Part shown: piece by piece, positions 11,070 to 22,618 of the stretch
Layout: every line of letters begins with the position of its first letter
Position numbering within the stretch: position 1 is the first letter of the stretch
NCBI GenBank assembly: GCA_031002005.1
Contig: CM061914.1
Span: 193,768,685 to 193,832,684, forward strand
DNA: 64,000 nt
Source of the DNA: Vandiemenella viatica
Taxonomy: Eukaryota > Arthropoda > Insecta > Orthoptera > Morabidae
Direction of reading: 5' to 3'
Position numbers and translations under genes: made by a program
Notes under the pieces: generated by a model
Told to the model about the DNA's origin: nothing
Database searches by the model: none
The model's input: only the letters and a program-made list of their open reading frames with translations

Positions 11070-12253
11070 GTCACATGCAGTGATGTTCCGATACCATCAA
11101 AGTATCGTTACCTACTCAAATGAGTAGTACTCGAATTGTCTTACGATACTTACTCATATGAGTACTGCAAAAGTATCGATACTTACTCATATCGATACGT
11201 GACTTTTTGCTAAATTATTTATTTATTTGCGTAGTGTAATACAATCAAATAACACGCAGTAAACATTTTTATTTATTTACTAAAATTATAATAAAGCGCA
11301 CATTGTAAGCAAACTTTGAAGGTTTTGTCTCATATTTACATTTTTATTAAAATTTTAACACCTTTAAACAAAAAAGTAAGTAAATTGAGACTTTCCCGGC
11401 GTATTGATTCAATGAAAGTTTCACGGGAGTCCAGCCGGCTGGACTCCCGTGAAACTTTCATTGAAAAAAAGTAAGCTTTTGGAAGCTTTCCCAAAAAATC
11501 AATTGTTCCAAATATTTGCGGACAACTTGTTTCTTTTGTTTGTCATTGTTTCAGCGCCTTAGAAAACAAACATTCACTCGGTACTGACCTTGCCACAACA
11601 ATAAGATACTGTTGCGCGTATTTGCACAGACAAGGAAATACAAGTTTCATTTCTTCCCACTCTGTAAATGGATTGCTTTTTAGAGACGTTACAGTGTTTG
11701 ACAAGTAGAGAGAGATTTTATCACTGTGGTGCGTTTTCTTTTTGTGGCCGTATGTGATGTTTCCAGATGTCATATTCCTGTGAAACGCTAGCTGAAGCAG
11801 CTTCTTGATCCGATTCACATGGGCTACTTAGTTGCTTATGAATCATATCTTTTAGTTTTTGTGTGGGGCTGCGCGGGAGTGACCATTGGCCAGCCATAGC
11901 GAAATGCGCGCCAAGTACGACTTTGTTACAATGAAATAGGAACCAAAAACAAACTCTTTGAGATTAGATTGTCTGTGGCAGTTGCCTATCCTAAGACTGA
12001 TTTTGTTTGAGTTTCAGTGCTACCAACTTGACGTCAGTGGGAAATTAATTTCGCAGGCGCGACTGAGTGGCGCAGCAGGGATGATGCATTTAGAATTTAA
12101 CACCGGTTGCGTGTCGATATTTTCGATTCGATACAAGTACTTTTATTCCGATACCGAGTAAGTATCGAAAGAAGTAGCTCGAATACGAAAAGTACTCGGT
12201 ATCGAAACAAAGTGTCGAGTACTTACTCGTATCGGATCATCACTAGTCACATG
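11070..12253 (-). mobile_element. hAT transposon, 1168 bp, non-autonomous, with dimerisation-domain relic
   Basis: The element is 11078-12245. The left end is CAGTGATGTTCCGATAC and the reverse-complemented right end is TAGTGATGATCCGATAC. The 8-bp duplication GTCACATG at 11070-11077 and 12246-12253 is exact. Subterminal regions are packed with short inverted TACTCATATGAGTA and AGTATCGATACT motifs. On the minus strand, 11818-11543 encodes SNPFTEWEEMKLVFPCLCKY and then VARSVPSECLFSKALKQ, the hAT dimerisation domain (W, FP and SVPSExxFS landmarks). The rest of the transposase is missing. Confidence 0.92.
11408..11465. repeat. 58-bp perfect palindrome
   Basis: Two 29-base arms meet with no spacer at 11436/11437. 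The left arm reads TTCAATGAAAGTTTCACGGG then AGTCCAGCC; the right arm is its exact reverse complement. It lies inside the 1168-bp hAT element, just past the end of the dimerisation-domain frame. Confidence 0.95.
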
Positions 12254-12498
12254 CAGTGCATGCTGGGTATCGATTCTCCTTTGAAGACCCGTGCGCATGC
12301 ACGCACACATGCGACAAGTTGCCCTTCACGTACGACACTTTTTAGACACACCACGTATTTTACTTTTTAATACTTGAGTATAAAGTAAAAATCTGAGAAA
12401 TTCAAAACTAGGTGTACTTGTATCTATAAAGTGCTACCGAGGCACTTTCTCAGTCGTAATTAATAATCAATAGAACAAAACTTTTTTTTCCTTTGCAG

Positions 12499-12561
12499 GC
12501 TGTTACCTCTGTCCCTACTGCAATATTAGCGAAAAGCCTTTCCGATGAAGAGACCACGTAA
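12499..12561 (+). CDS. Candidate terminal exon of the tetraspanin gene
   Basis: A strong polypyrimidine tract and acceptor (TTTTTTTTCCTTTGCAG, ending 12498) precede a 20-codon frame, AVTSVPTAILAKSLSDEETT, and a TAA. Joined in phase 0 to the exon ending 6473, it would complete TM4 (ALALAVVLL plus AVTSVPTAILA) and give a short acidic cytoplasmic tail, the expected end of a tetraspanin. AATAAA follows about 220 bases downstream, and the surrounding stretch shows no repeat signature. The alternative is a chance splice site. The other two frames from this acceptor stop after 9 and 15 codons, so they too are possible short tails. Confidence 0.42.
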   Translation, partial: AVTSVPTAILAKSLSDEETT

Positions 12562-12909
12562 CAGAGGGGATACACCGACAGCGGAACCATTAGATCCTGC
12601 CCAGCGAGGCCCAAATAATATCGCTGCAATCTACTGGAGGTGTGTAGAACGCTCTCAGTGCTCCAGCCTAAACCAGAGGAACTCGCAGGCGAATGTGCTG
12701 TTCATTACAATTTAAGTGTACTCAAACAACTGTAAGCAATTTGTAGTATACATAGATTTTGTTTGTTTGTTAAAGTTTTATAAATAAATAGCTGTTTATA
12801 CCAGTATTCTAGTATAATTGTAATTCTAAGGGCTCATTTTTTGATGTTCATGTATTTATTTTTGTCTTGAGTACTTACGCACTTCACATGAGAAATTACC
12901 GATATCTGA
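12562..12909 (+). other. Putative tetraspanin 3' UTR with poly(A) signal
   Basis: Non-repetitive sequence follows the candidate stop, with AATAAA at 12783-12788. It is called only because of the candidate exon before it. Confidence 0.35.
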
Positions 12910-13853
12910 CCGTAAAGTAGGGCTGCTGATATTTTTAATAAATATCGAATTTTCGATATATCGATATTTTAAAAAGTATCAATATCGGCTGTCGATATAT
13001 CGGAAAAAAGTATCGATATATCGACACGTAACAATAAGGCTGTCGACTAGTAAATCAATTTGTGATATTGCTCTTAACCAAGTTTTCACTATCGAATGGT
13101 TTCTCTTGGTGGTGATGATTGTTGATTTCTTTATTTTTTTTTTTTGAAAAATTGACCATTATGCCTGTCAAAATTTTCATAAAAATTAATAAAATTTATA
13201 AAACTCGAAAGAGGTTCGAAACAAATCTTTTTTGTGTATTTTTTAAGATTGATAAGCAATACAGTTGAGGCATTTATTTAGGTAGAGTAACTTTCATTGC
13301 ATGCATTACGGCCAAGTTATATAACTTTTTCATACGTTTTTTTGATGGTATTTCATTTAGTTTTTTTATGTTGATAGATAGCTTATTCTGAGTTGTCTTA
13401 CTTTTCTAATTAGCAGCTGTTTGTTGTTTACACTTCCCACTATTTTCGCAAACACACTAATTTCAAATTGGATTTTCTTCTACAGTACGCACGCTCATTT
13501 CAAACAATGGGCTCGGGTTCGATTCGAGCTGGGCGAGCGATGCCTTGCCTACACTGTTGTCATCGTTTGAATAGACTTTCTTCCTAAACTTGCAAATTAA
13601 TTATAGAAACGTTGTAACATTTACTTAACCTTGCTGATCTTTATATGTAACAGAATTTTGACGGACACAGTGTCATCCAGAGCAAACAAAAAATGATCAC
13701 TTATTTTAGAAAATATCGACGCCGATATCCAGATTTCAGTATCGAAATATCGATATATCCTCCCAAAAATATCACTCATAAATATCGATATTTTCAAAAA
13801 ATAATATCCATATTTTGATATATCGATATATTTTCAACAGTCCTACCGTAAAG
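12910..13853. mobile_element. hAT non-autonomous element, 928 bp, TATCGATA-rich ends
   Basis: The element is 12918-13845. The left end is TAGGGCTGCTGATATT and the reverse-complemented right end is TAGGACTGTTGAAAATAT. The 8-bp duplication CCGTAAAG (12910-12917 and 13846-13853) is exact. Both subterminal regions, about 110 bases each, are full of the palindrome TATCGATA. The centre is AT-rich and non-coding. Confidence 0.9.
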
Positions 13854-14879
13854 AGGCCATAGAAAAACGAGGATATAGTTCATAATTATAAGAAACAACG
13901 GTTCAAAGTCAAACAGGTATTTGACGGTAAATTTCAGTGGGCACAGACTAACCATCAGAGGAAGTGGAAATAGTGGAAAACATAAAAATGGAGAAAAATG
14001 AAGTAAGACACAAGACGTGACGAGGCTACAGGAGAAACATTCGAAACAAAAGGACTAAATAGCAGGAAAGTGCGAAGGTAAAGAAGAGAAAATAAAGACA
14101 GATTTGACTCACGTGGAATGGTAATACCTGTAATTGTATATTCTACTTATTAAAAAAACCGCTATACAATTTAATTTTTCTCTTTCATTTATACTATAAT
14201 TTCTGTACCTACTTGTACTATCATTAAATTTAAGCAGCAGATTAAAATTTTTAAAGTTCGATTTATTGCAGAATCTAGCTGATATTCCTGTGGACGAACT
14301 TGCCACCTGTCTTGTTATGATCTAGTTAGTGCGGATTAATTATTTGCTTACACACACCAGAAAGTTTATGAAGAATCACGTAAGTAAGTAGCATTTTTAC
14401 ACTACCTGGGATGACTTCGCGTTTTTGACGAGAAAGGCCCACTCTGGTCTCTCAACACATGCAAGCTGAACGCTCAATTTAGTGTTAATTACATAAGAGG
14501 TATTGTTATGAATTGTAGAAATCAAAGTCACTGTTTCGAACGAAATATCACTTCGTTTATTTTACACTGTTTCTTGCAATTAACATTTTAAACAATCGTG
14601 CTGCATCTAAACAAGTTACAAATACATTTCAACATATTATAGCTTTCATACAATGAAACACAAACTCGCGCCATACGACGTTAACAGCAGCTCAGGTGTC
14701 GTCGCTAGCCCAGCCAAAGATTCTACAGTGCTGAGCTATCGATAGTTATCTTACGCTACCCACAGACTACATAAACCACAGCTTGTGGAAACCCTGCGAA
14801 ATACAGATCAATTTACAATATATTAATACAATTATTTACACTACTTACAGTCGATCAAAGATTATTATTATTAAGTTAA
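13854..14879. other. Intergenic, nothing recognised
   Basis: Only short open frames of random composition. No terminal repeats or motifs noticed. Confidence 0.4.
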
Positions 14880-15205
14880 TTGAATTGCAGTGGAGCGCAC
14901 GCTCCGGTGGCAATTTGCCTAAACACCTATCTTCCCCCTTTTTGCACCCACCTACATTTACCCTTTACAAATTTTAACTATAAATTCATTCAATGTTTTT
15001 GGCAAATTATTCATCATTTCTCTTGATAACTTATTCCAATCCCTGACACCCTTACCTAAAAAAGAGAATCTTCCTACACCCTTGTGCCTGAAATCGATTG
15101 CCAGCTTGTGGTCATGGTCATCTTTTCCCTTCCATGCACTACTTTCAATTCTTACACCAACATCGTCCCATGCCTCATCACCAATATACACCTTGTACAC
15201 TACCA
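14880..15205 (-). mobile_element. LINE family A, copy 2, 3' end only
   Basis: The minus strand reads YIGDEAWDDVGVRIESSAWK, GRFSFLGKGVRDWNKLSREM and MNNLPKTLNEFIVKICKG, then the common 3' end with its TTAAT-like tail near 14875-14890. Confidence 0.85.
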
Positions 15206-15756
15206 TGACGCACTTCACCGTAAATAACACTAAAAGATTGGTGGCTCCTGAGAATGTCACCCCGCGCGGATGAATACTACTGGGAATGTAGCCTGTGTTA
15301 GATCAGCTGCGTGCTACACGGTTTCTCTTGTCTTGGTTTGAAATCATTTCTCGCAACGAACCTCAAAGTATGCACGGAACAGCTGACGACCGTTAGTATC
15401 GTATTGGCATCGTGCCTTCGTCGAGGAAATTTCGCAATGTTGGTCACAAGTGGTGTTGCTGTAGTGATGGCTAGTTTCTGAAAAAAAAACAAAATAACAA
15501 CCGCGTATTTGACGGACCGACGCATATAATAAACACACATGCATGTGGCTTATGAAGTCACACCAAATAAGCGACGAATAAAAAAAATTACATGCGAATG
15601 TCAACTATTTATTTTGAGCATATGTTGTGAATCTGACCACGCTCATTGTCCTTCGTGGCATATTCCGGACCTCCAAAAACAGGACAACTTCCCAGGCATA
15701 TCATTTTCTAAAGTACAAAAAAAAATAAAAAAAAATTGATTATTAAATTGCTGCAC
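15206..15756. other. Intergenic, nothing recognised
   Basis: Short random frames in both strands; A-rich run near 15716-15738. Confidence 0.4.
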
Positions 15757-16058
15757 TACCATAGGGCTAGGCGGTGCAGTGCGCCGGGGCCTCTACGCTC
15801 AGGTGGCCCCCAAGGGTACCTTAGGATGGCCCCAAGCCCACATCTGGGGCCCCCAAGCGCAGTTCAGAGGGCTCACGGGATTTTTTTAGCTCTACCGTCG
15901 TCTAAGGGGGTCCATGAGACACAGGAAGCCGCTCACTGCTCAGTGGAGGCCCCCAACCACTGCTCAGGGGGCCCCTACCAGCAACACAAAACAACAGAAA
16001 GGTCCCCCATCTGGCCTGAGGATCCAAAATCCCTTGTTGACCTAGCTACGCCACTGTG
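15757..16058. mobile_element. Possible GGCCCCC-rich hAT-like MITE
   Basis: A 300-base block rich in GGCCCCC and CCCCAAG words differs sharply from its AT-rich flanks. Its reverse-complemented right end, CACAGTGGCGTAGCTAGGTC, resembles a hAT terminal repeat; the left end (GGGCTAGGCGGTGCAGTG) matches only loosely. No clean target duplication was found. Confidence 0.35.
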
Positions 16059-17394
16059 CTGAGGTTTATTACCAGTTGTAAATTGTAGGAAAAGGTCTTG
16101 AAGTGTGAATCCAAGTTTATCGTTGACATAGTTGTTATTACATAAGCTACACTCTATACGTATAGCACTGATTTTAATAGCAGCACCAGGAAACATTTTT
16201 TTTTTATATATATATCTGTTGATGCCATCTGTCTGCCTATACAGTATTGGTGAAGACCTCAATATTTTCATTAAAGTTGTAGAACAGGCTGGTGGACTGG
16301 TGAATTTCAGAGGAGAAACCATTAGGTTGAGACTGCACATACAGAAACTGTTATAAAGGGTGTACGGTGTGATACGAACTTGTTAGTTGCCAACAAACAT
16401 TAAAACGATTAAAAGATGTGGTTACAAGGCTTAGCAGATATACAATTCGATCCCAAGTATAGACGAGACTGTTAATTTCATTGTTCGAAAAACAAGGTGA
16501 TCAATACACCATAGGATCCTAAGATATTGACGACATAACCAATCAGTTGAACCGGCATACTAATAAGAAGAGCTTAATATTAGAGCAAGCAATAATTCAC
16601 TCATGGGCTACGTTCAAACAGAGGTTCGGTAAGCCAAACACGATTGGGTCACTGCTTGACGTTTTGAAAAAAATGTGTTCAACCCAGTACCAAATTTTAT
16701 AATTCTGACCGCACAGTACAGATTTTCAAAGTCAATCCTGTACAAATAACTATGATAACGACAAAGTTGCACTCACAATTCAAGAGTTTTTCCTAGTATT
16801 AACAGGGTTGAAAATTGTTGATGTTTCTTATAATATCTGTCTATTTCGGTGAAGATACTCGACAATATTCTCGTTTGAGTTGCAGATCAGGACGGGGAAT
16901 TGTTCGATTGCAGAGGAAAAACCATTGCCTTGAGAGTACACATAAAGAAAGTGCTGTAACGCGACAACGACATCATAAAAAGTTGTTAGTCACGAACCGA
17001 TGTTAAAACGATTAAATCCTGCTAACGTATTGCTCCTAGGCTATACAGTCGGAAATGGGGGATGTTCCTGATATGTCTACTAATATCGAATTTGATGAGT
17101 CTGTGACAGGCAAACAATATTTTACACACCATTCCAATGTAGTATCCACTTTTAATAACAATGCTGAAATCCGCAAACCTATACAGAAACAAGATACGTA
17201 ACAATTGCCGAGTGAAAACTTCCTGCTTATATCTGGGATGTTCTGGATAAGCAGGGCTTACATCTAATGCGTTCACGTTTCTGTTTGATGAAATTCGGTA
17301 CGATCTTAATGTAGCTGAAAGAGAACTAGTAACATTGAAGCAGTACGTTTCTTGCAACATTCAACTGCTTGGGGTGCCGCACAATAGTAATATT
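16059..17394. other. Intergenic with a diverged ~640-bp duplication
   Basis: Near 16245-16355 and again near 16845-16965 there are related stretches: GGTGAAGAC/GGTGAAGATACTCGAC, then GAGGAGAAACCATTAGG/GAGGAAAAACCATTGCC, then CACATACAGAAACTG/CACATAAAGAAAGTG. I do not recognise the unit. Confidence 0.45.
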
Positions 17395-17570
17395 CAATTA
17401 AATTGCAATGGAGCACACGCTTCGGTGGCAATTTCCCCCTTTTCTGCACCCACCTACGTTTGCCCTTTCCAAATTTTAACTTTAAATTCTTTCAAGGTAT
17501 CTGGCAAATTACTCATCATTTCTCTTGGTAACTTATTCCAATCCCTGACACCCCTACCTAGGGACTTGAG
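17395..17570 (-). mobile_element. LINE family A, copy 3, 3' end only
   Basis: The conserved 3' sequence with TGCAATGGAGCACACGCTTC and the reverse-complement coding for GVRDWNKLPREMMSNLPDTL-like residues. Truncated at about 17570. Confidence 0.8.
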
Positions 17571-17695
17571 CTTGTTTCTTGAGAGCGTCTTTCCTTGGTG
17601 TAATATTAATATCCTTACTACAACACTTAGTTACAATAGGCATTGTTTGCGGTTTTACGACATTTATCCCATTCTTTTCTATAAAGGCCGCCACA

Positions 17696-19596
17696 CACGA
17701 GCAGTCCATCTGGCGCCAGGCCATTCGCACCATTCCATTTAGACTCGGTCCAAACCAGGGGGTCACACACGACAGAGCCGCGCCAAGCCAGTGGTGCCTA
17801 CAAATTTCGCCAGTCCGGCTCTTGGCAGTGTAAGGGCTAGCACGATTGCTCGGCATTTTAAGGGTCACCTATTCGACTCCGCCCTGGGGCTTGTTTGGTT
17901 TTATTTAGTGTTTTTTTTTGTTTTTTTTTCGAAAATGTGTCCCAAAATTACATGAAAGAAGCCAAATACAATATTTAGTACAATATAAACTGGAGCTGGC
18001 TAAATGATCGTACAGACCGAAGGCCCTTTTTTTTTTTTCGCTAGGTTATGGAAAGTTTTTTTTTTTTTTTTTTTATTTTTTTTTTTAAATCAGCAGTCAT
18101 TTAAAACTATTTTTTTTCGCTTTTAATTTTATTTTACAGGGAAAAAATTAAATGCTTCTTAAATGAATTCTTAAAAACAATTGTCATAAACGAAAAAAAA
18201 TTAGTAACAACGTATAAAATACAAAATGCGGTGGTGTAAGTCAATTTTCCTTGCTTTATGGAAATTAACATAATGCAAAAGATATTGTAATAAATTCTGA
18301 AACATAGATGTTGTAATATATTCATTTAGTGATGTCACCTGGAAGGTTATAATTGAATAAAGTCTATAAAATGGTTACATTTTACTGCTGACAAAAATGA
18401 CTGAAACTAGTGTTTATTAAAAAACCGAACGAACATACTACTTACACCGGTGTATTTATAACCAAAACTGATATATAGTGAGATTGCGTAATGTATCTTG
18501 AATTGTAAGAAAGAAGATCTTGAATTGTTTCTTTAGAATCAATTATGTCTTTCGAAATCCTATTGGGAAGTGCGCTATAAGTTAGCATGTAGGATACTCA
18601 GTGAGCACGCAGGATGCGTTTACAAACACAATGATTTAAGTCTGATTTATACCACTTTGTTGATAAATAAAGCACTTATTTCGTTCATCAGTTGAATTTT
18701 CAGTTCCTCCTGTTGGAAGCTGAATGAAAATCTGACTTGCTTCATATTTTTTACTAACAGATTGATTTATCTACATATGGTTTCGGTGTCTTTTTTTATT
18801 AAAAATGTGACTGACCTACACCCTTCCAAATAGAACCTATCTCCGTGAGATAAAAACTCTTTATTTGAAGCCGCGGCCAAAGCTCATATTTTCGATTTTT
18901 CAGAATTGTTTTTGGTGTTGCACTAATTCGCTATTAATACTGGTTTAAAAAAAAAAAAAAAAAAAAAAAAATAAATAAATAAATAAATAAATATCTGTGT
19001 ACAAGAATGAAAGAACTAGGGTGAAAACGACGAACAGATGAAATTCTATGAATTTATTAGCCGTTCTAAACTAACTATTGGGTTTAATCTATAGATATAA
19101 TAAAACTATAAACGGGAAAGTCTGCACATATGAGATATTCTTTAAAAAATGAGTTCGGGTAGTATTAACGCGCTACAGGAAAGAAATGAGCTGTATTTTT
19201 TTAATTTGTGTCTGTCTGAAAATTATGAACAGGATTAAGAAAAATAAATATTTGTCAGATTTTGACCGAGTTTCGCTTAATGTACAGTCCGTGGTCCCGC
19301 GAGTAAAATAAGGCAAGTTTCATTTTGATGTGAATTTGGAAAGCTGAGATATTTAAGACAAAAGTGTCTGCAAATTAGTACCCACTTTTCGTTGCGCGGG
19401 TTATCCCACTCCAGTCGTGGTGGGGGTAGTCTACCAGACCCACGGCTACCTGGCTCGGCGCGGTGGATTTTGGACTCGCCAAAAATCCAGCAGGGCCTGC
19501 CGAGCCACACCAGTCCGTCCGCGCTGCCCCACACACGACGAGTTTTGGATCGGCACGAGGACATTTGGCCTGTTGGCTCGTCCGTGTGTGGCGGCC
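17696..19596. mobile_element. Possible DNA transposon of 1.9 kb bounded by GGCCGCCACACACG inverted repeats
   Basis: GGCCGCCACACACG at 17696-17709 is exactly inverted at 19583-19596. Both ends continue into GC-rich sequence that contrasts with the poly-T and AT-rich middle. No transposase was recognised and the target duplication is unclear. Two separate MITEs are the alternative. Confidence 0.4.
18937..18993. repeat. Poly(A) passing into (AAAT)n
   Basis: About 26 A residues followed by several AAAT units. Confidence 0.85.
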
Positions 19597-19837
19597 TATA
19601 AAACTGTAGGTATTTTTTTTCTTTTTACCCTGACGCTTGTACTCTGATCTTCGCCTGACGAAATTTTGACTTAATAACTCTGAGAAAGTTTTTCTTCTAA
19701 GTGATAGAAACTAATGAACAAATAAAATTCGAACTCTCATTTATATAGACAATCGAATTAGCTCAGGAATCCCCTAAAAATGTCGAAAATATAAGGCACA
19801 AGGGTATTCCCCAAAAGATATCGGTAACATTCTTTTT

Positions 19838-20083
19838 ACCGAGCGTGGTGGGTGAACGGCTAACGTTCTGGCCTCGCATTCGGGAGGTTGCGGGTTCGAA
19901 TCCCCGACCGGGTATCCGGATTTGGGTTTTCCTTGGTTTCCTCAAATCATTCCAGGCGAATGCCGTGATTCTTCCTTCAAAAGGCCATCACAGAATTCCT
20001 TCCTGTTCCTTGTCCCCAATCCCATCCCACCTCTAATGACCTTGACGTTGACGAGGCATAAAGCAATAACTAAAAAAAAGGTA
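19838..20083 (+). mobile_element. tRNA-derived SINE, nearly full length, copy 2
   Basis: It has the tRNA-like head with B box GGTTCGAATCC at 19893-19903, the TTTGGGTTTTCCTTGGTTTC body and the GACGAGGCATAAAGCAATAA tail ending in an A run. It is collinear with the copy at 9580. Confidence 0.88.
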
Positions 20084-20681
20084 ACATTTTGATACAGATA
20101 ACTACTTACCGTACAATCGATCGAGGAATTCAAGGTAAAACATAAACGAAAAGGGTTGCCAACTTGAAAATGTAAAATCGGGATAAAATTTCGGAAAACT
20201 TCTTCGTACTCTCAGAAATCGTGGAAAAATCGTTACATTTCGGTAGGGCACATCTCACACCGATAGGCTCGAACCATTGGTTGAGGGTACTTCATTTAAC
20301 CCACTCCAATTTTATGCCAAAATGTTCTTCCTCAGAGAAAGGGTACCAGTTGGGAGGATCGACATTGGTGCGATTTAGAAAAGGATTCCTAGAGATCACC
20401 CATCTAGGTGGAGGACTCATCAGGAGAAGAGTCAGATAGGTCAAGGTCATAGGGATGGTTTTCATGTAGCTGAAGGTCAGCTGGTTGGTTTTCGAATAGC
20501 GGAAGGTAGAAGATTGATAGCTGAAAGTAAGAATGTTAGTTTTCACACAGCTAAATAAATACAAAAATTATGGAAGAACATTATTTCGATTCGCATAATT
20601 CTTCAATGAGAACAGTGTTCCTTCAACAGCCTGGTCCGTTACTGCTGCAGACAAAAAGGCAACGAACCACTGACCTTTTTT
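20084..20681. other. Intergenic, nothing recognised
   Basis: GAAGGT/AGGTCA-type words repeat near 20430-20530 without a clear period. No coding signal. Confidence 0.35.
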
Positions 20682-20850
20682 TTTTTATAGCTTTACGCTT
20701 CGTCAACTTCGCTGTAATTAGAGGCGGGAAGGGACTGGGGACAAGGAACTGGAAGGAATTCGGCCATGTCCTTATTGAAGGAAGCATCCCGGAATTCGGC
20801 TGGAGTGATTTGGGGAAACCATGGAAAACCCAAATCTGAATTCCCGAATC
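20682..20850 (-). mobile_element. SINE copy 3, inverted
   Basis: T run, then TAGCTTTACGCTTCGTCAAC (the SINE tail reversed), then the AAGGAATTCGGCCATG and GGAGTGATTTGGGGAAACCA body. The tRNA head is lost. Confidence 0.8.
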
Positions 20851-21000
20851 TTAGTTCCTTCCCAGCCACAAACGAAGCATCTCGAGTATCGTAGGCTGAA
20901 TCCATTAACTGCGATACCCCTGACCACAGACGCTTAGCTCTGAGTCGCAACAGTTATTCCGAAAAACGCCTAGTTACCGTATAGGTGAGCTACGAAAAAC

Positions 21001-21021
21001 TGTGTGTGTGTGTGTGTGTGT
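21001..21021. repeat. (TG)n microsatellite
   Basis: About ten TG units. Confidence 0.85.
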
Positions 21022-21497
21022 TTCACGCGACGCCTGCGCACACCGCTGATACTACCTGCATTAACGCTGTGATCGCCGATTGCGGAGCGCGCAGGGGCGA
21101 ACCGCTGGCTGCCGTGCAGGCGAGGTTCGAAAAGTTCTCGGCCTACAGTATACAGACTGCGGAACACTGGTCTAACAGGAATATCGCTGTCATTTCCTTC
21201 AAGAGAAGGGAAAAGAGCTTTGTCTACTACACGACTACACAAAAGAGATGGACGGGAGAAACTACTGAAAAATGCTATGATTAGGAACATGAATCAAAGG
21301 ATAATATGAAATATTGTTGAATAAAACTTTTCTCGGGTAACTAACCGAGTTAGACCATTGTTTAAACACGACGTTTCGGCGTTCACAATCTCCGCCATTG
21401 TCAAGTGACTGACAAAATTTTATTCATTTTCAACGCCGAGAAAACCTCCAGTCTGATATGAAATGTTGTTATAGGCCATTTTCCCGCAGTTGCTCAG

Positions 21498-21806
21498 TAA
21501 ATTAAATGGTAAAATAACGCCAAAGCAACTGTATTATGTAGCTTTAATGCCGTAAGCGTTTCGCCTCTCATCGAGGCATCATCAGCAACGAATTATTTAC
21601 GTTGGTGTTCTCCAGGTTCGTAACCACACAACTCTGCTTTTTCTCCGAAGCATGTTACCGCTAAAGCCATTTGTCTTGGCTTGTATATGTATGCATGTAT
21701 GCTGATGATTCATAGCTGATGGTGCCTCAAGGAAAGGTGAAACGCTTACGGCACTGATGCATACAAAAACAGTTGCATTGGGGTCATTTTATCATTTAAT
21801 TTAATT
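21498..21806. repeat. Foldback repeat with hammerhead-like core motifs
   Basis: The left arm, about 21498-21586, and the right arm, about 21715-21806, are diverged inverted copies of each other (left includes TGCCGTAAGCGTTTCGCCTC; right includes GAAACGCTTACGGCA). They are separated by about 128 bases. On the minus strand of the left arm, CTGATGA (21585-21579), a 5-bp GCCTC/GAGGC stem and GAAAC (21562-21558) follow in hammerhead-core order. A third copy lies at 38350-38475. Confidence 0.7.
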
Positions 21807-22103
21807 GAAAGGATAATAGATAGGAACTGTGATGAAAGCTGAGAAGAAGAGCAGCGAGGACGTACGGGCTGTCGACTAGAAGACAGACAACACGGAGAAA
21901 TATGAAGGCAGATTTTGGTCGGTAGTCTTTGAGACTATCTTCACAGTGAAAGACAATTAAAAGCAGTGCTGTCGAGTCTGCTTGAATATATGTGAGACCC
22001 ACAGTGCTCCTACATCAATGAGGTAGTGAACCATAGCCGAAGACATCGCAGTACAGCTGTCACTTTCCTTCTAGCTACAGCGGCAGTTCTTTCAACTACA
22101 AGA

Positions 22104-22535
22104 TACATCGATCAGCCAAAATATTACGACCACCAACTTGCTAGCATATTCCTCCTCTTTTCGAACGCAATACACCAGCGATTCGGCGTACCGTGGATTC
22201 TATAGGTCCGTGGTAGGCTTCCAGGGCTATCTGACAACACGAAATTCCCTTAAATTACGGGCCAGCGGTTTGTGGGCGCGGCGTCTGGGAACGAGCATCT
22301 CGGAGACGGAAAGGCTGGTCGGCTGTTCGCGCGCTACTGTAGTGAGGATCTATTGAAAGTGTTTGAAGGACGGTGAAACCACGAGTAGGCGACAAGGTGG
22401 TGGACGTCCACGCCTCATCACAGAACGTGGAGGTCGGAGGCTTGCCCGCTCTGTAAAGCGGGATAGGGGGCGATCTGTGGCAGATCTGACAGCAGAGTAC
22501 AATTCCGGTGCTTCCAGAAGTTTCAGAGCACAAGA
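22104..22535 (+). mobile_element. Tc1-like transposon 5' part with HTH domain
   Basis: It begins with a Tc1-type end, ATCGATCAGCCAAAATATTA. The + strand then reads RRLGTSISETERLVGCSRAT, VVRIY (then a stop) and after it KDGETTSRRQGGGRPRLITE, RGGRRLARSVKRDRGRS and VADLTAEYNSGAS. This is the paired helix-turn-helix of Tc1 transposases. The DDE catalytic domain is absent, and a TA microsatellite cuts the element at 22543. Confidence 0.8.
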
Positions 22536-22618
22536 ATCGCGATATATATATATATATATATATATATACTAGCTGGTACCCACGACTTCGTTCGTGATTG
22601 TAAAGAATTCATATTGAC

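Noticed and set aside
15736..16062. 108-codon + frame in the GGCCCCC-rich block
   Set aside because: Composition is that of a repetitive block; no domain, and it overlaps a probable MITE.
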